Shown here: piece by piece, positions 50,826 to 59,849 of the stretch
How the letters are laid out: the number at the start of each line of letters is the position of its first letter
Position numbering within the stretch: the stretch's first letter is position 1
Made by a program: the position numbers and the translations under genes
Source of the DNA: Pseudomonas sp. TH15
GTDB lineage: Bacteria; Pseudomonadota; Gammaproteobacteria; Pseudomonadales; Pseudomonadaceae
Reading direction: 5' to 3'
Length of the DNA stretch: 64,000 bases
Assembly: GCF_016651105.1 (NCBI RefSeq)
Contig: NZ_JAEKEL010000002.1
Span: 702,501-766,500, forward strand
Notes under the pieces: model-generated
What the model was told of the DNA's origin: nothing
Databases searched by the model: none
Seen by the model: only the letters and a program-made list of their open reading frames with translations

Positions 50826-51580
50826 TGCTCCGACAGGTATTGCTGATATTCCGGCGTACCGGGATAGAGTCGTTTTAATTGCAGGCCAAAACTGGCGGCC
50901 TTGTCGCGATCTTCAAACACTTTTGCGAGCCGAACGCCGAGCAATAGACTACGTGCATTTTGCTCGGTGAGCAGGCTAAAACGGTCGTAATAGTCACGTG
51001 CGGGCACATAATGCCTGTCTTCGTAAGACAACTCAGCCATTTCCAGCAATGCGCGTGGTTGTTGACGGTTCAAACGCAGGGCTTTTTCCAGTTGCTGCTG
51101 GGCCAGATCACGCTGGCCAAGCTTGGAAGCGGTCATGCCCAGGTTTTCGAACACCCGAGAACGCTCAGGATACAGGGTATCGGCGGCGGCCTGCTCAAAG
51201 CGCTCGTACGCTTCCTTGTATCGTTTTTCTTCGTACAGAAAACTGCCGTAGTTGTTCAGGATACGTGCATCGGTGGGACGGGAAGACAGCGCTTTGCGAA
51301 AGTGCTGATCGGCCAGCTCCGGCTCCATCTCTGCCTGAAACACCAGACCCAGCGCCGCGTTGGCGTCAGGGTCCGAATTATCCAGGTCCAGCGCCTTTTT
51401 CAACGGCACTTTCGCCCGTTCGGTCATCCCTTGCTGCAAGTACCCCAGCCCCAGCTGCACGTAGGCGGCACGCGCTTCGTCGCGGCCCTTGCTGGTCTTC
51501 ATCGGGTTGAAATCGCCCGACAGGACACAACCAGCACAGAGGCTGGCCAACAGCACAAGCAGCGCAAAGCGCAGGGACAT
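50822..51580 (-). CDS. pilW: Type IV pilus biogenesis/stability lipoprotein PilW (PilF)
   Basis: 252 residues. Signal peptide with lipobox ending CAGC (Cys18). The body is built of tetratricopeptide repeats (YVQLGLGYLQQGMTERAKVPLKKALDLD, AYERFEQAAADTLYPERS). It is the outer-membrane pilotin needed for PilQ secretin assembly; P. aeruginosa calls it PilF (PA3805, from memory). Sits between rlmN and rodZ. Confidence 0.93.
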   Translation of the reverse strand: MSLRFALLVLLASLCAGCVLSGDFNPMKTSKGRDEARAAYVQLGLGYLQQGMTERAKVPLKKALDLDNSDPDANAALGLVFQAEMEPELADQHFRKALSSRPTDARILNNYGSFLYEEKRYKEAYERFEQAAADTLYPERSRVFENLGMTASKLGQRDLAQQQLEKALRLNRQQPRALLEMAELSYEDRHYVPARDYYDRFSLLTEQNARSLLLGVRLAKVFEDRDKAASFGLQLKRLYPGTPEYQQYLSEQ

Positions 51581-51592
51581 AGAGATCCTCTC

Positions 51593-52741
51593 TTAATTAT
51601 TGTTCGCGGCGTTCTGTGCCAAATCGTTCTCGGCGCTCAATTCACGCACCGCGATATAACGTTCGCTGCGACGGGTGCGATCCAGCACCTGCCCTACCAA
51701 TTGGCCACACGCGGCATCGATGTCTTCACCACGCGTGGTGCGCACGGTGACGTTGTAGCCGGCATGGTGAAGCTGATCCTGAAAACGGCGAATGGCGTTG
51801 TTGCTTGGACGCTCATAGCCGGAATGCGGGAACGGGTTGAACGGAATCAGGTTGATCTTGCAGGGTACATTCTTGAGCAGTTCGATCATCTCGACGGCGT
51901 GCTCAACCTTGTCGTTGATGTCCTTGAGCATGGTGTACTCAATGGTCAACACACGCTTCTCGCCCAAGGTCGCCATGTAGCGCTGGCAAGACTCGAGCAG
52001 CATCTTAAGCGGATATTTCTTGTTGATCGGCACCAATTGGTTACGCAATGCGTCATTTGGTGCGTGCAGCGACAACGCCAGGGAAACGTCGATGTGCTTG
52101 GACAGCTCATCGATCATCGGCACCACGCCCGAAGTGGACAGGGTCACGCGGCGCTTGGAGATTCCGTAGCCCAGGTCATCCATCATCAGATGCATGGCAG
52201 CCACGACGTTGTCGAAGTTCAGCAGCGGCTCACCCATGCCCATCATCACCACGTTGGTGATGGCACGGTCGGCGGTTGCCGGGATGCTGCCGAACGATTT
52301 ATTGGCAATCCACACTTGGCCGATGACTTCGGCGGCGGTGAGGTTGCTGTTGAAACCTTGCTTGCCGGTGGAGCAGAAACTGCAATCCAGGGCACAGCCT
52401 GCCTGGGACGAAACGCACAACGTGCCGCGTTTGCCCTGGGGAATGTAAACGGTCTCGACGCAGCTACCGGACGCCACGCGCACCACCCACTTACGGGTGC
52501 CGTCGGTGGAAATGTCCTCGCTGACCACTTCAGGACCGCGAACTTCAGCAATGACCTTGAGCTTGTCGCGCAAGGCTTTGCTGACGTTCGTCATGGCGTC
52601 GAAATCATCGACGCCAAGGTGGTGAATCCATTTCATTACCTGACCGGCACGGAAACGCTTCTCCCCGATTGAGTCGAAGAATTTTTCCATTTCCAGCTGA
52701 GTCAGACCCAGCAGGTTAGTTTTAACAGTCGATGTAGTCAT
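51593..52741 (-). CDS. rlmN: Dual-specificity 23S rRNA/tRNA adenine C2 methyltransferase
   Basis: 382 residues from the ATG at 52741, preceded by AAGGTG; the frame extends to 52759 without a better start. The radical-SAM cluster motif is CALDCSFC (Cys116, Cys120, Cys123). The methyl-carrier cysteine would be the one in IDAACGQL near residue 355. Methylates A2503 of 23S rRNA and A37 of some tRNAs. Fe-S dependent, next to the isc region. Confidence 0.97.
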   Translation of the reverse strand: MTTSTVKTNLLGLTQLEMEKFFDSIGEKRFRAGQVMKWIHHLGVDDFDAMTNVSKALRDKLKVIAEVRGPEVVSEDISTDGTRKWVVRVASGSCVETVYIPQGKRGTLCVSSQAGCALDCSFCSTGKQGFNSNLTAAEVIGQVWIANKSFGSIPATADRAITNVVMMGMGEPLLNFDNVVAAMHLMMDDLGYGISKRRVTLSTSGVVPMIDELSKHIDVSLALSLHAPNDALRNQLVPINKKYPLKMLLESCQRYMATLGEKRVLTIEYTMLKDINDKVEHAVEMIELLKNVPCKINLIPFNPFPHSGYERPSNNAIRRFQDQLHHAGYNVTVRTTRGEDIDAACGQLVGQVLDRTRRSERYIAVRELSAENDLAQNAANNN

Positions 52742-52769
52742 GGATTCACCTTCACTCATAAGCCAATGC

Positions 52770-53195
52770 TTAGCGAGTGGTTACTTCAGTAGCTGCGAAG
52801 AAGTACGAGATTTCGCGAGCAGCAGCGGCTTCGGAGTCCGAACCGTGTACAGCGTTGGCGTCGATCGAATCAGCGAAGTCAGCGCGGATGGTGCCGGCAG
52901 CAGCTTCTTTAGGGTTGGTAGCGCCCATCAGCTCACGGTTCAGAGCGATAGCGTTTTCGCCTTCCAGAACCTGAACGACAACCGGACCGGAGATCATGAA
53001 AGCAACCAGGTCGCCGAAGAAACCACGAGCGCTGTGCTCAGCGTAGAAGCCTTCAGCTTCAGCTTTGGACAGTTGCTTCAGTTTCGAAGCTACAACGCGC
53101 AGGCCAGCTTTTTCGAAACGAGTGGTGATCTCGCCGATAACGTTTTTTGCAACAGCGTCAGGCTTGATGATGGAGAAAGTACGTTGAACAGCCAT
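52770..53195 (-). CDS. ndk: Nucleoside diphosphate kinase
   Basis: 141 residues, full length for the family. Phosphorylated His117 lies in NAVHGSDS; substrate-contact motifs RTFSIIKPDAV and HSARGFFGDLV are intact. It balances NTP pools. It lies between iscX and rlmN, with its own probable promoter inside the hairpin that ends the isc operon. Confidence 0.98.
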   Translation of the reverse strand: MAVQRTFSIIKPDAVAKNVIGEITTRFEKAGLRVVASKLKQLSKAEAEGFYAEHSARGFFGDLVAFMISGPVVVQVLEGENAIALNRELMGATNPKEAAAGTIRADFADSIDANAVHGSDSEAAAAREISYFFAATEVTTR

Positions 53196-53231
53196 GGTGT
53201 AACTCCAGAAACGGTAATTTGTGAAAAATTA

Positions 53232-53254
53232 AACCCGCGAATTATACGCGGGTT
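53232..53254 (-). terminator. Terminator hairpin of isc operon overlapping ndk promoter
   Basis: AACCCGCG and CGCGGGTT (53232-53239 with 53247-53254) enclose a seven-base loop. On the minus strand the stem is followed by TTTAATTTTT, and the loop reads TATAATT, a perfect -10 box for ndk 46 bases before its ATG. Confidence 0.65.
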
Positions 53255-53283
53255 CTTGGGTATTGCCTAACCTGCAGCGTGGC

Positions 53284-53484
53284 TCAGTCGCGTTCTTCGA
53301 TCCAGTGGGCCTGAATGGCCTCCAGGACCTTCTCGCCACAGTGCTCAGGCTTGTCGTCGAACTCGGGCAATTCCATCACCCATTTGCGCAGATCGACGAA
53401 GTTGACCGACATAGGGTCCACTTCAGGCTTGCTTTCAGCCAACTGTATTGCGATTTCCAGCACATCAGTCCACTTGAGACTCAT
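53284..53484 (-). CDS. iscX: Fe-S cluster assembly protein IscX
   Basis: 66 residues, highly acidic, with the family patterns LKWTDVLEIAIQLAE, DPMSVNFVDLRKWV and the final LEAIQAHWIEE. It binds IscS and iron and tunes cysteine desulfurase activity. Last gene of the isc operon, 14 bases after fdx. Confidence 0.96.
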   Translation of the reverse strand: MSLKWTDVLEIAIQLAESKPEVDPMSVNFVDLRKWVMELPEFDDKPEHCGEKVLEAIQAHWIEERD

Positions 53485-53498
53485 GACAGTTCCTTGAA

Positions 53499-53840
53499 TC
53501 AGTGCGGCGCTTCGGCTGCATGGTTGAGCGAATACTTTGGAATCTCGACGGTCAGGTCTTCAGTCCCGACAATCGCCTGACAGCCTAGACGAGATTGCGG
53601 CTCCAGACCCCAGGCCCGATCAAGAAAGTCTTCTTCCAGCTCATCGGCTTCTTCGAGCGAGTTGAAACCTTCACGAATGATGCAGTGACAGGTGGTGCAG
53701 GCGCAAACGCCGCCACAGGCGCTTTCCATCTCGATGTGGTTGTCATGAGCCACTTCGAGAATGGACTTACCGGTTTCAGCCTCGACAACCATACCGTCCG
53801 GGCAATGCTCGGCGTGAGGCAGAAAAATGATCTGCGGCAT
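53499..53840 (-). CDS. fdx: ISC-type [2Fe-2S] ferredoxin
   Basis: 113 residues. Cluster ligands Cys42, Cys48, Cys51 and Cys87 appear in CGGVCACTTC and LGCQAI. An extra Cys46, common in ISC ferredoxins, is present. It donates electrons during cluster assembly on IscU. It lies three bases after hscA. Confidence 0.97.
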   Translation of the reverse strand: MPQIIFLPHAEHCPDGMVVEAETGKSILEVAHDNHIEMESACGGVCACTTCHCIIREGFNSLEEADELEEDFLDRAWGLEPQSRLGCQAIVGTEDLTVEIPKYSLNHAAEAPH

Positions 53841-53843
53841 CAG

Positions 53844-55706
53844 TTATTCCTCGATTTCATTCAGGTTGCGCCCCGCCAGAGCGGCTTTCACCGTCGAGTC
53901 CAGGCGGCGGGCAGCAAAGGCATCAGTCACTTGCGACAGACGCTTGGTCTGCTGCTCGATGGCGAAACCATCGGTGCCTTTCATCAGTTCGGTCAGTTCC
54001 TGCACTTGCATCTCGATGACCATGCGCTCGTCGGCGTCGAGCAGACGCTCGCCATCAACCTCGAGGGCGCCCTGCACCGCTTCGATCAGGCGCTGGGCAT
54101 CGACTTGCTGCTCACGCAATACACGAGCGACTTTGTCGTCGTTGGCGTGCTGGAACGAATCTTTCAGCATCTTGGCGATTTCGCCGTCGGTCAGGCCGTA
54201 GGACGGCTTGACCTGAATACTGGCTTCGACGCCCGAGCCCAACTCACGCGCCGCAACGCTGAGCAGACCATCGGCATCGACCTGGAAGGTCACGCGAATC
54301 TTCGCCGCGCCAGCCACCATCGCCGGAATGCCGCGCAATTCGAAGCGCGCCAGGGAACGGCAATCGCTGATCAACTCACGCTCGCCCTGCAAGACGTGAA
54401 TCGCCATGGCCGACTGGCCATCTTTGTATGTGGTGAAGTCCTGGGCGCGGGCGACGGGGATGGTGGTGTTGCGCGGAATCACCTTCTCCATCAGGCCGCC
54501 CATGGTTTCCAGCCCCAGGGACAATGGAATCACGTCGAGCAGCAGCAGCTCGCCGCCATCGCGCTTGTTGCCAGCCAAGGTATCGGCCTGGATCGCGGCA
54601 CCAATGGCCACCACTTGATCCGGATCGATTTCGGTCAACGGCTGACGACCAAAGGCTTCAGCGACGGCGTCGCGAACGCGAGGTACGCGAGTAGAGCCGC
54701 CGACCATGACCACAGCGTGCACTTCTTCCAGCTCGATGCCGGAGTCACGCACTGCACGGCGACAGGCTTTCAGGCTGCGGGCAACCATCGGCTCGATCAG
54801 CGCATCGAAGGCTTCGCGGGTCAACTGGGCTTTCCAGTCGCCGTAAGCGACTTCAACAGTTGCGACCGTGGTCAGGGCTTCTTTGGCCGCACACGCGGTT
54901 TGCAGCAGATGGCGTTGCGCGCCCGGATCGAGGTCGGCGGACAAACCGGCGCGCTCAATGATCCAGCCAGCGATCGCGTGATCGAAGTCGTCGCCGCCCA
55001 AGGCGCTATCGCCACCAGTGGCCAACACTTCAAACACGCCGCCAGTCAGGCGCAGAATCGAAATATCGAATGTACCGCCGCCCAAGTCATAAATAGCGAC
55101 CAGGCCTTCAGCATGCTGATCCAGACCATAAGCCACCGCAGCAGCGGTCGGCTCATTGAGCAAACGCAGCACGTTAAGACCAGCCAGCTTGGCCGCGTCC
55201 TTGGTGGCTTGACGCTGAGCATCATCGAAATAGGCCGGAACGGTGATCACCGCGCCCACCAGCTCACCGCCCAACGTCGACTCGGCGCGCTGACGCAGCA
55301 CCTTGAGGATTTCGGCAGAGACTTCGACCGGACTTTTCGGACCTTGCACGGTGTCGATGAACGGCATGTGCGATTCGCCACCGACAAAGCGGTATGGCAA
55401 TTGATCGCCCAATTGCTTGACGTCGGACAGACCACGACCCATCAAGCGCTTGACCGACAGCACGGTATTCAAGGGATCGGTAGCGGCAGCCAGTTTGGCG
55501 GATTCGCCAACTTCGACGCGGTCGGCGTGATAGCGCACGGCAGACGGCAGGATGACCTGCCCGTCAGCGTCGGCCAGAGGTTCGGAAAGACCACTGCGCA
55601 ATGCAGCGACCAGCGAATTGGTAGTGCCCAAGTCGATCCCCACAGCCAGACGACGCTGGTGCGGTTGAGGACTTTGGCCGGGTTCGGCGATCTGCAGTAG
55701 GGCCAT
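53844..55706 (-). CDS. hscA: Fe-S protein assembly chaperone HscA
   Basis: 620 residues, Hsp70 class. Nucleotide-binding motifs GIDLGTTNSLVA and IYDLGGGTFDISIL, then substrate domain with LLLDVIPLSLGLETMGG. Shorter C-terminal region than DnaK, as usual for HscA. It uses ATP to release clusters from IscU, recognising the LPPVK motif present in this IscU. A long frame on the opposite strand (53595-55700) is a codon shadow. Confidence 0.98.
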   Translation of the reverse strand: MALLQIAEPGQSPQPHQRRLAVGIDLGTTNSLVAALRSGLSEPLADADGQVILPSAVRYHADRVEVGESAKLAAATDPLNTVLSVKRLMGRGLSDVKQLGDQLPYRFVGGESHMPFIDTVQGPKSPVEVSAEILKVLRQRAESTLGGELVGAVITVPAYFDDAQRQATKDAAKLAGLNVLRLLNEPTAAAVAYGLDQHAEGLVAIYDLGGGTFDISILRLTGGVFEVLATGGDSALGGDDFDHAIAGWIIERAGLSADLDPGAQRHLLQTACAAKEALTTVATVEVAYGDWKAQLTREAFDALIEPMVARSLKACRRAVRDSGIELEEVHAVVMVGGSTRVPRVRDAVAEAFGRQPLTEIDPDQVVAIGAAIQADTLAGNKRDGGELLLLDVIPLSLGLETMGGLMEKVIPRNTTIPVARAQDFTTYKDGQSAMAIHVLQGERELISDCRSLARFELRGIPAMVAGAAKIRVTFQVDADGLLSVAARELGSGVEASIQVKPSYGLTDGEIAKMLKDSFQHANDDKVARVLREQQVDAQRLIEAVQGALEVDGERLLDADERMVIEMQVQELTELMKGTDGFAIEQQTKRLSQVTDAFAARRLDSTVKAALAGRNLNEIEE

Positions 55707-55757
55707 CGTAATCAGGACTTATCTGTATATCAGGCGTGCGACCGGAGCGGCACTGGG

Positions 55758-56279
55758 TTAATCGTCGAGGCGCTCTTCTAACTGGCGCACTTCGTAGGTG
55801 AGCTTGTCGAGGAACTGCATACGCCGCATCAGGCGTTCGGCCTGCTCACGTTGCGCTGCATCATCCCAACAAGCTGCGAAGCTTTCGTTCAGTTCATCCT
55901 GTGCAACCTTCAAGCGGCGCTTGAACACGGCAATGCCGGCCAGGTCGGCGCTGTCTTGCAGGTCTTCGAGCTCTTCGCGCCATTGCATCTGTTGCAGAAG
56001 AAACTCCGGATCATGCACCGTGACCTCCAGCGGCAACTCGCGACCACCCATGGCGAGCAGATAACGCGCGCGTTTCGGGGGGCTTTTGAGCGTCTGGTAA
56101 GCCTCGTTGAGGTTCGCGGATTGCTCGAGCGCCAGCCGCTGCTCGCGCTCGGGAGCGTCGGCAAAGCGGTCCGGATGAACACCGCGCGCCAACTCACGAT
56201 AGCGCGTGGCCAACTGTTCGAGATCCAGACGGAAGCTCGGCTGCAGTTCAAATAAAGCGTAATGACAAGGAATACCCAC
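55758..56279 (-). CDS. hscB: Co-chaperone HscB
   Basis: 173 residues from the GTG at 56279, which gives the usual start GIPCHYALFELQPSF and length; the frame is open to 56318 but runs into iscA. J-domain with HPD at 35-37 (VHPDRFAD), then the three-helix IscU-binding domain. It delivers IscU to HscA and stimulates ATP hydrolysis. Confidence 0.96.
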   Translation of the reverse strand: MGIPCHYALFELQPSFRLDLEQLATRYRELARGVHPDRFADAPEREQRLALEQSANLNEAYQTLKSPPKRARYLLAMGGRELPLEVTVHDPEFLLQQMQWREELEDLQDSADLAGIAVFKRRLKVAQDELNESFAACWDDAAQREQAERLMRRMQFLDKLTYEVRQLEERLDD

Positions 56280-56287
56280 GCGCAGCC

Positions 56288-56611
56288 TCAGATGTTGAAG
56301 CTTTCGCCGCAGCCACATTCACCGCGTACGTTGGGATTGTTGAACTTGAAGCCTTCGTTCAACCCTTCCTTGACGAAATCGAGCTCGGTGCCGTCCAGGT
56401 ATGCCAGGCTTTTCGGGTCGATGATCACTTTCTCGCCGTGACTTTCGAACACCTGATCCTCTGCAACCACCTCGTCGACGAACTCCAGCACGTAGGCAAG
56501 GCCGGAACAGCCTGTGGTGCGAACACCCAGACGAATCCCTTCACCTTTGCCGCGCCCGTTGAGGGAGCGTCGCACGTGTTGAGCTGCCGCTTCTGTCATG
56601 CTGATAGCCAT
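56288..56611 (-). CDS. iscA: Iron-sulfur cluster assembly protein IscA
   Basis: 107 residues from the ATG at 56611 with AAGGAG upstream. The three conserved cysteines are Cys35 (TTGCSG), Cys99 and Cys101 (GECGCGESF). A-type carrier that passes clusters to apoproteins. Nine bases separate it from hscB. Confidence 0.97.
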   Translation of the reverse strand: MAISMTEAAAQHVRRSLNGRGKGEGIRLGVRTTGCSGLAYVLEFVDEVVAEDQVFESHGEKVIIDPKSLAYLDGTELDFVKEGLNEGFKFNNPNVRGECGCGESFNI

Positions 56612-56645
56612 CGGTGACTCCTTACTCGTCGCCAATACTTGAAAG

Positions 56646-57032
56646 TCAGATCAAGCCTTTCTTCTGCTTGTAGTCGCGAACGGCCGCTTTGATAGCGTCT
56701 TCAGCAAGTACGGAGCAGTGAATTTTCACTGGCGGCAGGGCCAGTTCTTCAGCCAGCTGAGTGTTCTTGATGGTCTCTGCTTCATCCAGAGTCTTGCCTT
56801 TCATCCACTCGGTGGCCAGGGAGCTGGACGCGATAGCGGAACCGCAACCATAGGTCTTGAACTTGGCGTCTTCGATGATGCCTTGCTCGTTAACCTTGAT
56901 CTGCAGACGCATCACGTCGCCGCACGCCGGAGCGCCGACCATGCCAGTGCCGACATCCGGGTCTTCCGCGTCCATCTTGCCGACGTTGCGCGGGTTCTCG
57001 TAGTGGTCGATGACCTTTTCGCTGTAAGCCAT
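56646..57032 (-). CDS. iscU: Fe-S cluster scaffold IscU
   Basis: 128 residues. Cluster ligands Cys37, Asp39, Cys63, His105 and Cys106 are intact (PACGD, YGCGSA, KIHCS), and the chaperone recognition motif LPPVK is at 99-103. Builds [2Fe-2S] clusters with sulfur from IscS. Confidence 0.98.
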   Translation of the reverse strand: MAYSEKVIDHYENPRNVGKMDAEDPDVGTGMVGAPACGDVMRLQIKVNEQGIIEDAKFKTYGCGSAIASSSLATEWMKGKTLDEAETIKNTQLAEELALPPVKIHCSVLAEDAIKAAVRDYKQKKGLI

Positions 57033-57116
57033 GATTCTTAATCCTCACTCATCAGAGAGTCGCTCTTGAGCCCTGCACACTTAAGTATTGCAGGGCCGGT
57101 TTGCGGCGACTTGAAA

Positions 57117-58331
57117 TCAGTGTGCCGCCCACTCGATTTTCGAAATGTCGACACCGTCTTTGTACATGTCCCACAGCGGCGACAAAGTGCGCAGCTTGGT
57201 AACGGCCTCGCAGACTTTCTGCGCGGCGTAGTCGATTTCTTCTTCGGTGGTGAAACGGCCGAAGGTGAAGCGAATCGAGCTGTGTGCCAGTTCGTCGTTG
57301 CGGCCCAGGGCGCGCAGTACGTACGAAGGCTCAAGGGAGGCCGAGGTGCAGGCCGAACCGGACGAAACCGCCAGATCCTTGAGGGCCATGATCAGCGACT
57401 CGCCTTCAACGTAGTTGAAGCTCAGGTTCAGGTTGTGCGGTACGCGGGCGGTCATGCTGCCGTTGATGTACAGCTCTTCCAGGCCTTCGACCTGCTTGAA
57501 GAAGCGGTCGCTCAGGGCTTTGATGCGCACGTTCTCGGCAGCCATGTCTTCCTTGGCTACACGGAAGGCTTCACCCATGCCGACGATCTGGTGAGTCGCC
57601 AGGGTGCCGGAACGCATGCCACGTTCGTGACCGCCGCCATGCATGGTCGCTTCGATGCGAACACGCGGCTTGCGGCTGACGTACAGCGCGCCGATGCCTT
57701 TAGGGCCGTAGGTTTTGTGGGCAGAGAACGACATCATGTCGACTTTCAGCTTCGACAGGTCGATATCAACCTTGCCGGTGGACTGAGCCGCGTCAACGTG
57801 GAACAGAATGCCCTTGGAGCGGGTCAGTTCGCCGATGGCTGCGATGTCGTTGATGGTGCCGATTTCGTTGTTCACGTGCATGACCGAAACCAGGATGGTG
57901 TCGTCACGCAGTGCTGCTTCGATCATTGCAGGCGTTACCAGACCATCAGTCTGAGGCTCGAGGTAGGTCACTTCGAAGCCTTCACGCTCCAGTTGGCGCA
58001 TGGTGTCGAGGACAGCCTTGTGCTCAATCTTGGTGGTGATCAGGTGTTTGCCTTTGGTCGCATAGAAATGCGCCGCACCCTTGATTGCCAGGTTGTCGGA
58101 TTCGGTGGCACCAGAGGTCCAGACGATTTCACGCGGGTCGGCGTTGACCAGGTCTGCGACCTGACGACGGGCGTTTTCGACGGACTCTTCAGCTTTCCAG
58201 CCGAACACATGGGAACGGGACGCCGGGTTACCGAAGTTTCCGTCGACCAGCAGGCATTCACTCATCTTTTGCGCGACACGCGGATCAACCGGGGTGGTCG
58301 CAGAGTAATCAAGGTAAATCGGCAATTTCAT
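57117..58331 (-). CDS. iscS: Cysteine desulfurase IscS
   Basis: 404 residues. PLP lysine Lys206 in SFSAHKTYGPKG, and the sulfur-carrying Cys328 in the mobile loop SSGSACTSASLEPSY of group I desulfurases. Supplies persulfide for Fe-S clusters and tRNA thiolation. 85 bases separate it from iscU and 50 bases from iscR. Confidence 0.98.
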   Translation of the reverse strand: MKLPIYLDYSATTPVDPRVAQKMSECLLVDGNFGNPASRSHVFGWKAEESVENARRQVADLVNADPREIVWTSGATESDNLAIKGAAHFYATKGKHLITTKIEHKAVLDTMRQLEREGFEVTYLEPQTDGLVTPAMIEAALRDDTILVSVMHVNNEIGTINDIAAIGELTRSKGILFHVDAAQSTGKVDIDLSKLKVDMMSFSAHKTYGPKGIGALYVSRKPRVRIEATMHGGGHERGMRSGTLATHQIVGMGEAFRVAKEDMAAENVRIKALSDRFFKQVEGLEELYINGSMTARVPHNLNLSFNYVEGESLIMALKDLAVSSGSACTSASLEPSYVLRALGRNDELAHSSIRFTFGRFTTEEEIDYAAQKVCEAVTKLRTLSPLWDMYKDGVDISKIEWAAH

Positions 58332-58381
58332 GGACTATCTCCTAAATCAGGCTGGCTGGCGTGCCGCTTGCTCTTTGGCTG

Positions 58382-58873
58382 TCATTCGACGGCGGACGCT
58401 TCAATCTTGTCCAGGCGTGGCGCCTTGCCATTGCAACGGCGCTGATCCTGACGCTGGGCTACTTCTTGCACCTCACGGCGAGTTACAAGGTCAGCCAAGC
58501 TGATACCGCTCAGAAATTCGTGAATCTGCAGGCTCAGATCGCACCACAAGTGGTGGGTCAGACAGGTATCGCCGGAATGGCAATCACCTTGGCCCTGGCA
58601 TTTGGTTGCATCGACCGATTCGTTTACCGCATCGATCACTTGGGCGACCTGGATGCCCTGCATGTCGCGGGACAGTTGGTAGCCACCGCCCGGACCACGA
58701 ACACTGGAGACCAGATTGCTACGACGCAATTTGGCGAAAAGCTGTTCAAGGTAGGACAGGGAGATGCCTTGGCGCTCGGAGATATCGGCCAGGGACACCG
58801 GCCCGTGCTGCGCATGCAACGCCAGGTCAAGCATGGCGGTCACGGCGTATCGGCCTTTTGTAGTCAGTCTCAT
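58382..58873 (-). CDS. iscR: Fe-S cluster regulator IscR
   Basis: 163 residues from the ATG at 58873. Rrf2-family winged helix (RLTTKGRYAVTAMLDLALH, ISLSYLEQLFAKLRR, RGPGGGYQLSR). [2Fe-2S] ligands Cys92, Cys98, Cys104 and His107 are all present (KCQGQGDCHSGDTC, LTHH). Holo-IscR represses the isc operon, and its own type-1 box covers the promoter here. First gene of the operon. Confidence 0.97.
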   Translation of the reverse strand: MRLTTKGRYAVTAMLDLALHAQHGPVSLADISERQGISLSYLEQLFAKLRRSNLVSSVRGPGGGYQLSRDMQGIQVAQVIDAVNESVDATKCQGQGDCHSGDTCLTHHLWCDLSLQIHEFLSGISLADLVTRREVQEVAQRQDQRRCNGKAPRLDKIEASAVE

Positions 58874-58904
58874 GGACAATTACCACGGAGTTCGGAATGG
58901 GGCG

Positions 58905-58937
58905 AGTATGCAATTCCCGAGTATTTAAGTCAACTAT
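58905..58937 (-). promoter_or_regulatory. iscR promoter with type-1 IscR box
   Basis: On the minus strand TTGACT (58928-58933) and CATACT (58905-58910) are 17 bases apart. The 25-bp stretch 58913-58937 begins ATAGTTGACTTAAATACTCG and ends GGAAT, closely matching the E. coli type-1 IscR box from memory. It overlaps the -35 box, so repression by holo-IscR is expected. Confidence 0.85.
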
Positions 58938-59069
58938 AAGACCTAGTACTTTAGTCAGGTTTACCCGCAAAAGAGCGCGCGCATCATATCAGGGTCTGCA
59001 GCCTAATGGCACACCGGTCAGCGCCGTGCCATTGCCTGATCGCGACCTTCGGCAACTCCTACACAGGCA

Positions 59070-59846
59070 TCAGCCGGCCTTGGTTTCGTCTTTGCCTTTT
59101 ACGCAGGCGAAGTCTTCTTCACGCAGCTCAGGCAAATCCTTGGCGCAGTAATTACTGCCCAGATCCTTCAAGGCACCGCACATCCCCTCCAGACGACCAT
59201 CGACCGCCTGCAGGTGATCCAGCAACTGACCAATGGCACGCGCCACCGGGTCCGGCATGTCTTCACCGACGCCATAAGCATCGAAGCCGATCTTCTCGGC
59301 CATTGCCTTGCGCTTGGCATCTTGCTCTTCATCGGACTTGACGATGATCCGCCCTGGAATCCCGACGACCGTCGCACCCGGCGGAACAGCCTTGGTCACC
59401 ACTGCATTGGAACCGACCTTGGCCCCGGCGCCGACCGTGAATGGCCCGAGCACCTTGGCGCCCGCCCCCACCACAACCCCGTCTTCGAGGGTCGGGTGAC
59501 GCTTGCCCTTGTTCCAACTGGTGCCACCGAGGGTCACACCCTGATAAAGGGTGACGTCGTTGCCGATTTCGGCGGTCTCACCGATGACAATGCCCATGCC
59601 ATGGTCAATAAAGAAACGACGGCCGACCTTGGCGCCCGGATGAATCTCAATCCCGGTCAACCATCGGCCAAAATTCGAGACCAGACGCGCCAGCCACTTC
59701 CAGCCCATGCCCCATAGGGCTGACGACAGGCGATGAATCCAGATGGCATGCATGCCGGGGTAGCAAGTCAGGACTTCAAAAGCGTTACGCGCTGCCGGAT
59801 CACGGTGGAAAACACTCTGGATATCTTCACGCAAACGCTCAAACAT
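59070..59846 (-). CDS. cysE: Serine O-acetyltransferase
   Basis: 258 residues. N-terminal helical domain, then left-handed beta-helix with hexapeptide repeats (IEIHPGAKVGRRFFIDHGMGIVIGETAEIGNDVTLY, TLGGTSW, HPTLEDGVVVGAGAKVLG). Makes O-acetylserine for cysteine synthesis, feeding the desulfurase of the adjacent isc operon. Shorter than E. coli CysE; the C-terminal tail may be regulatory. Confidence 0.95.
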   Translation of the reverse strand: MFERLREDIQSVFHRDPAARNAFEVLTCYPGMHAIWIHRLSSALWGMGWKWLARLVSNFGRWLTGIEIHPGAKVGRRFFIDHGMGIVIGETAEIGNDVTLYQGVTLGGTSWNKGKRHPTLEDGVVVGAGAKVLGPFTVGAGAKVGSNAVVTKAVPPGATVVGIPGRIIVKSDEEQDAKRKAMAEKIGFDAYGVGEDMPDPVARAIGQLLDHLQAVDGRLEGMCGALKDLGSNYCAKDLPELREEDFACVKGKDETKAG

Positions 59847-59849
59847 TTT

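Noticed and set aside
53595..55700. Long open frame (701 codons) opposite hscA, and similar ones opposite leuA, gcd, lon, guaA, guaB, der, rlmN and iscS
   Set aside because: They mirror codon positions of strongly recognised genes in GC-rich DNA, lack ribosome-binding sites and have no protein-like domain order.
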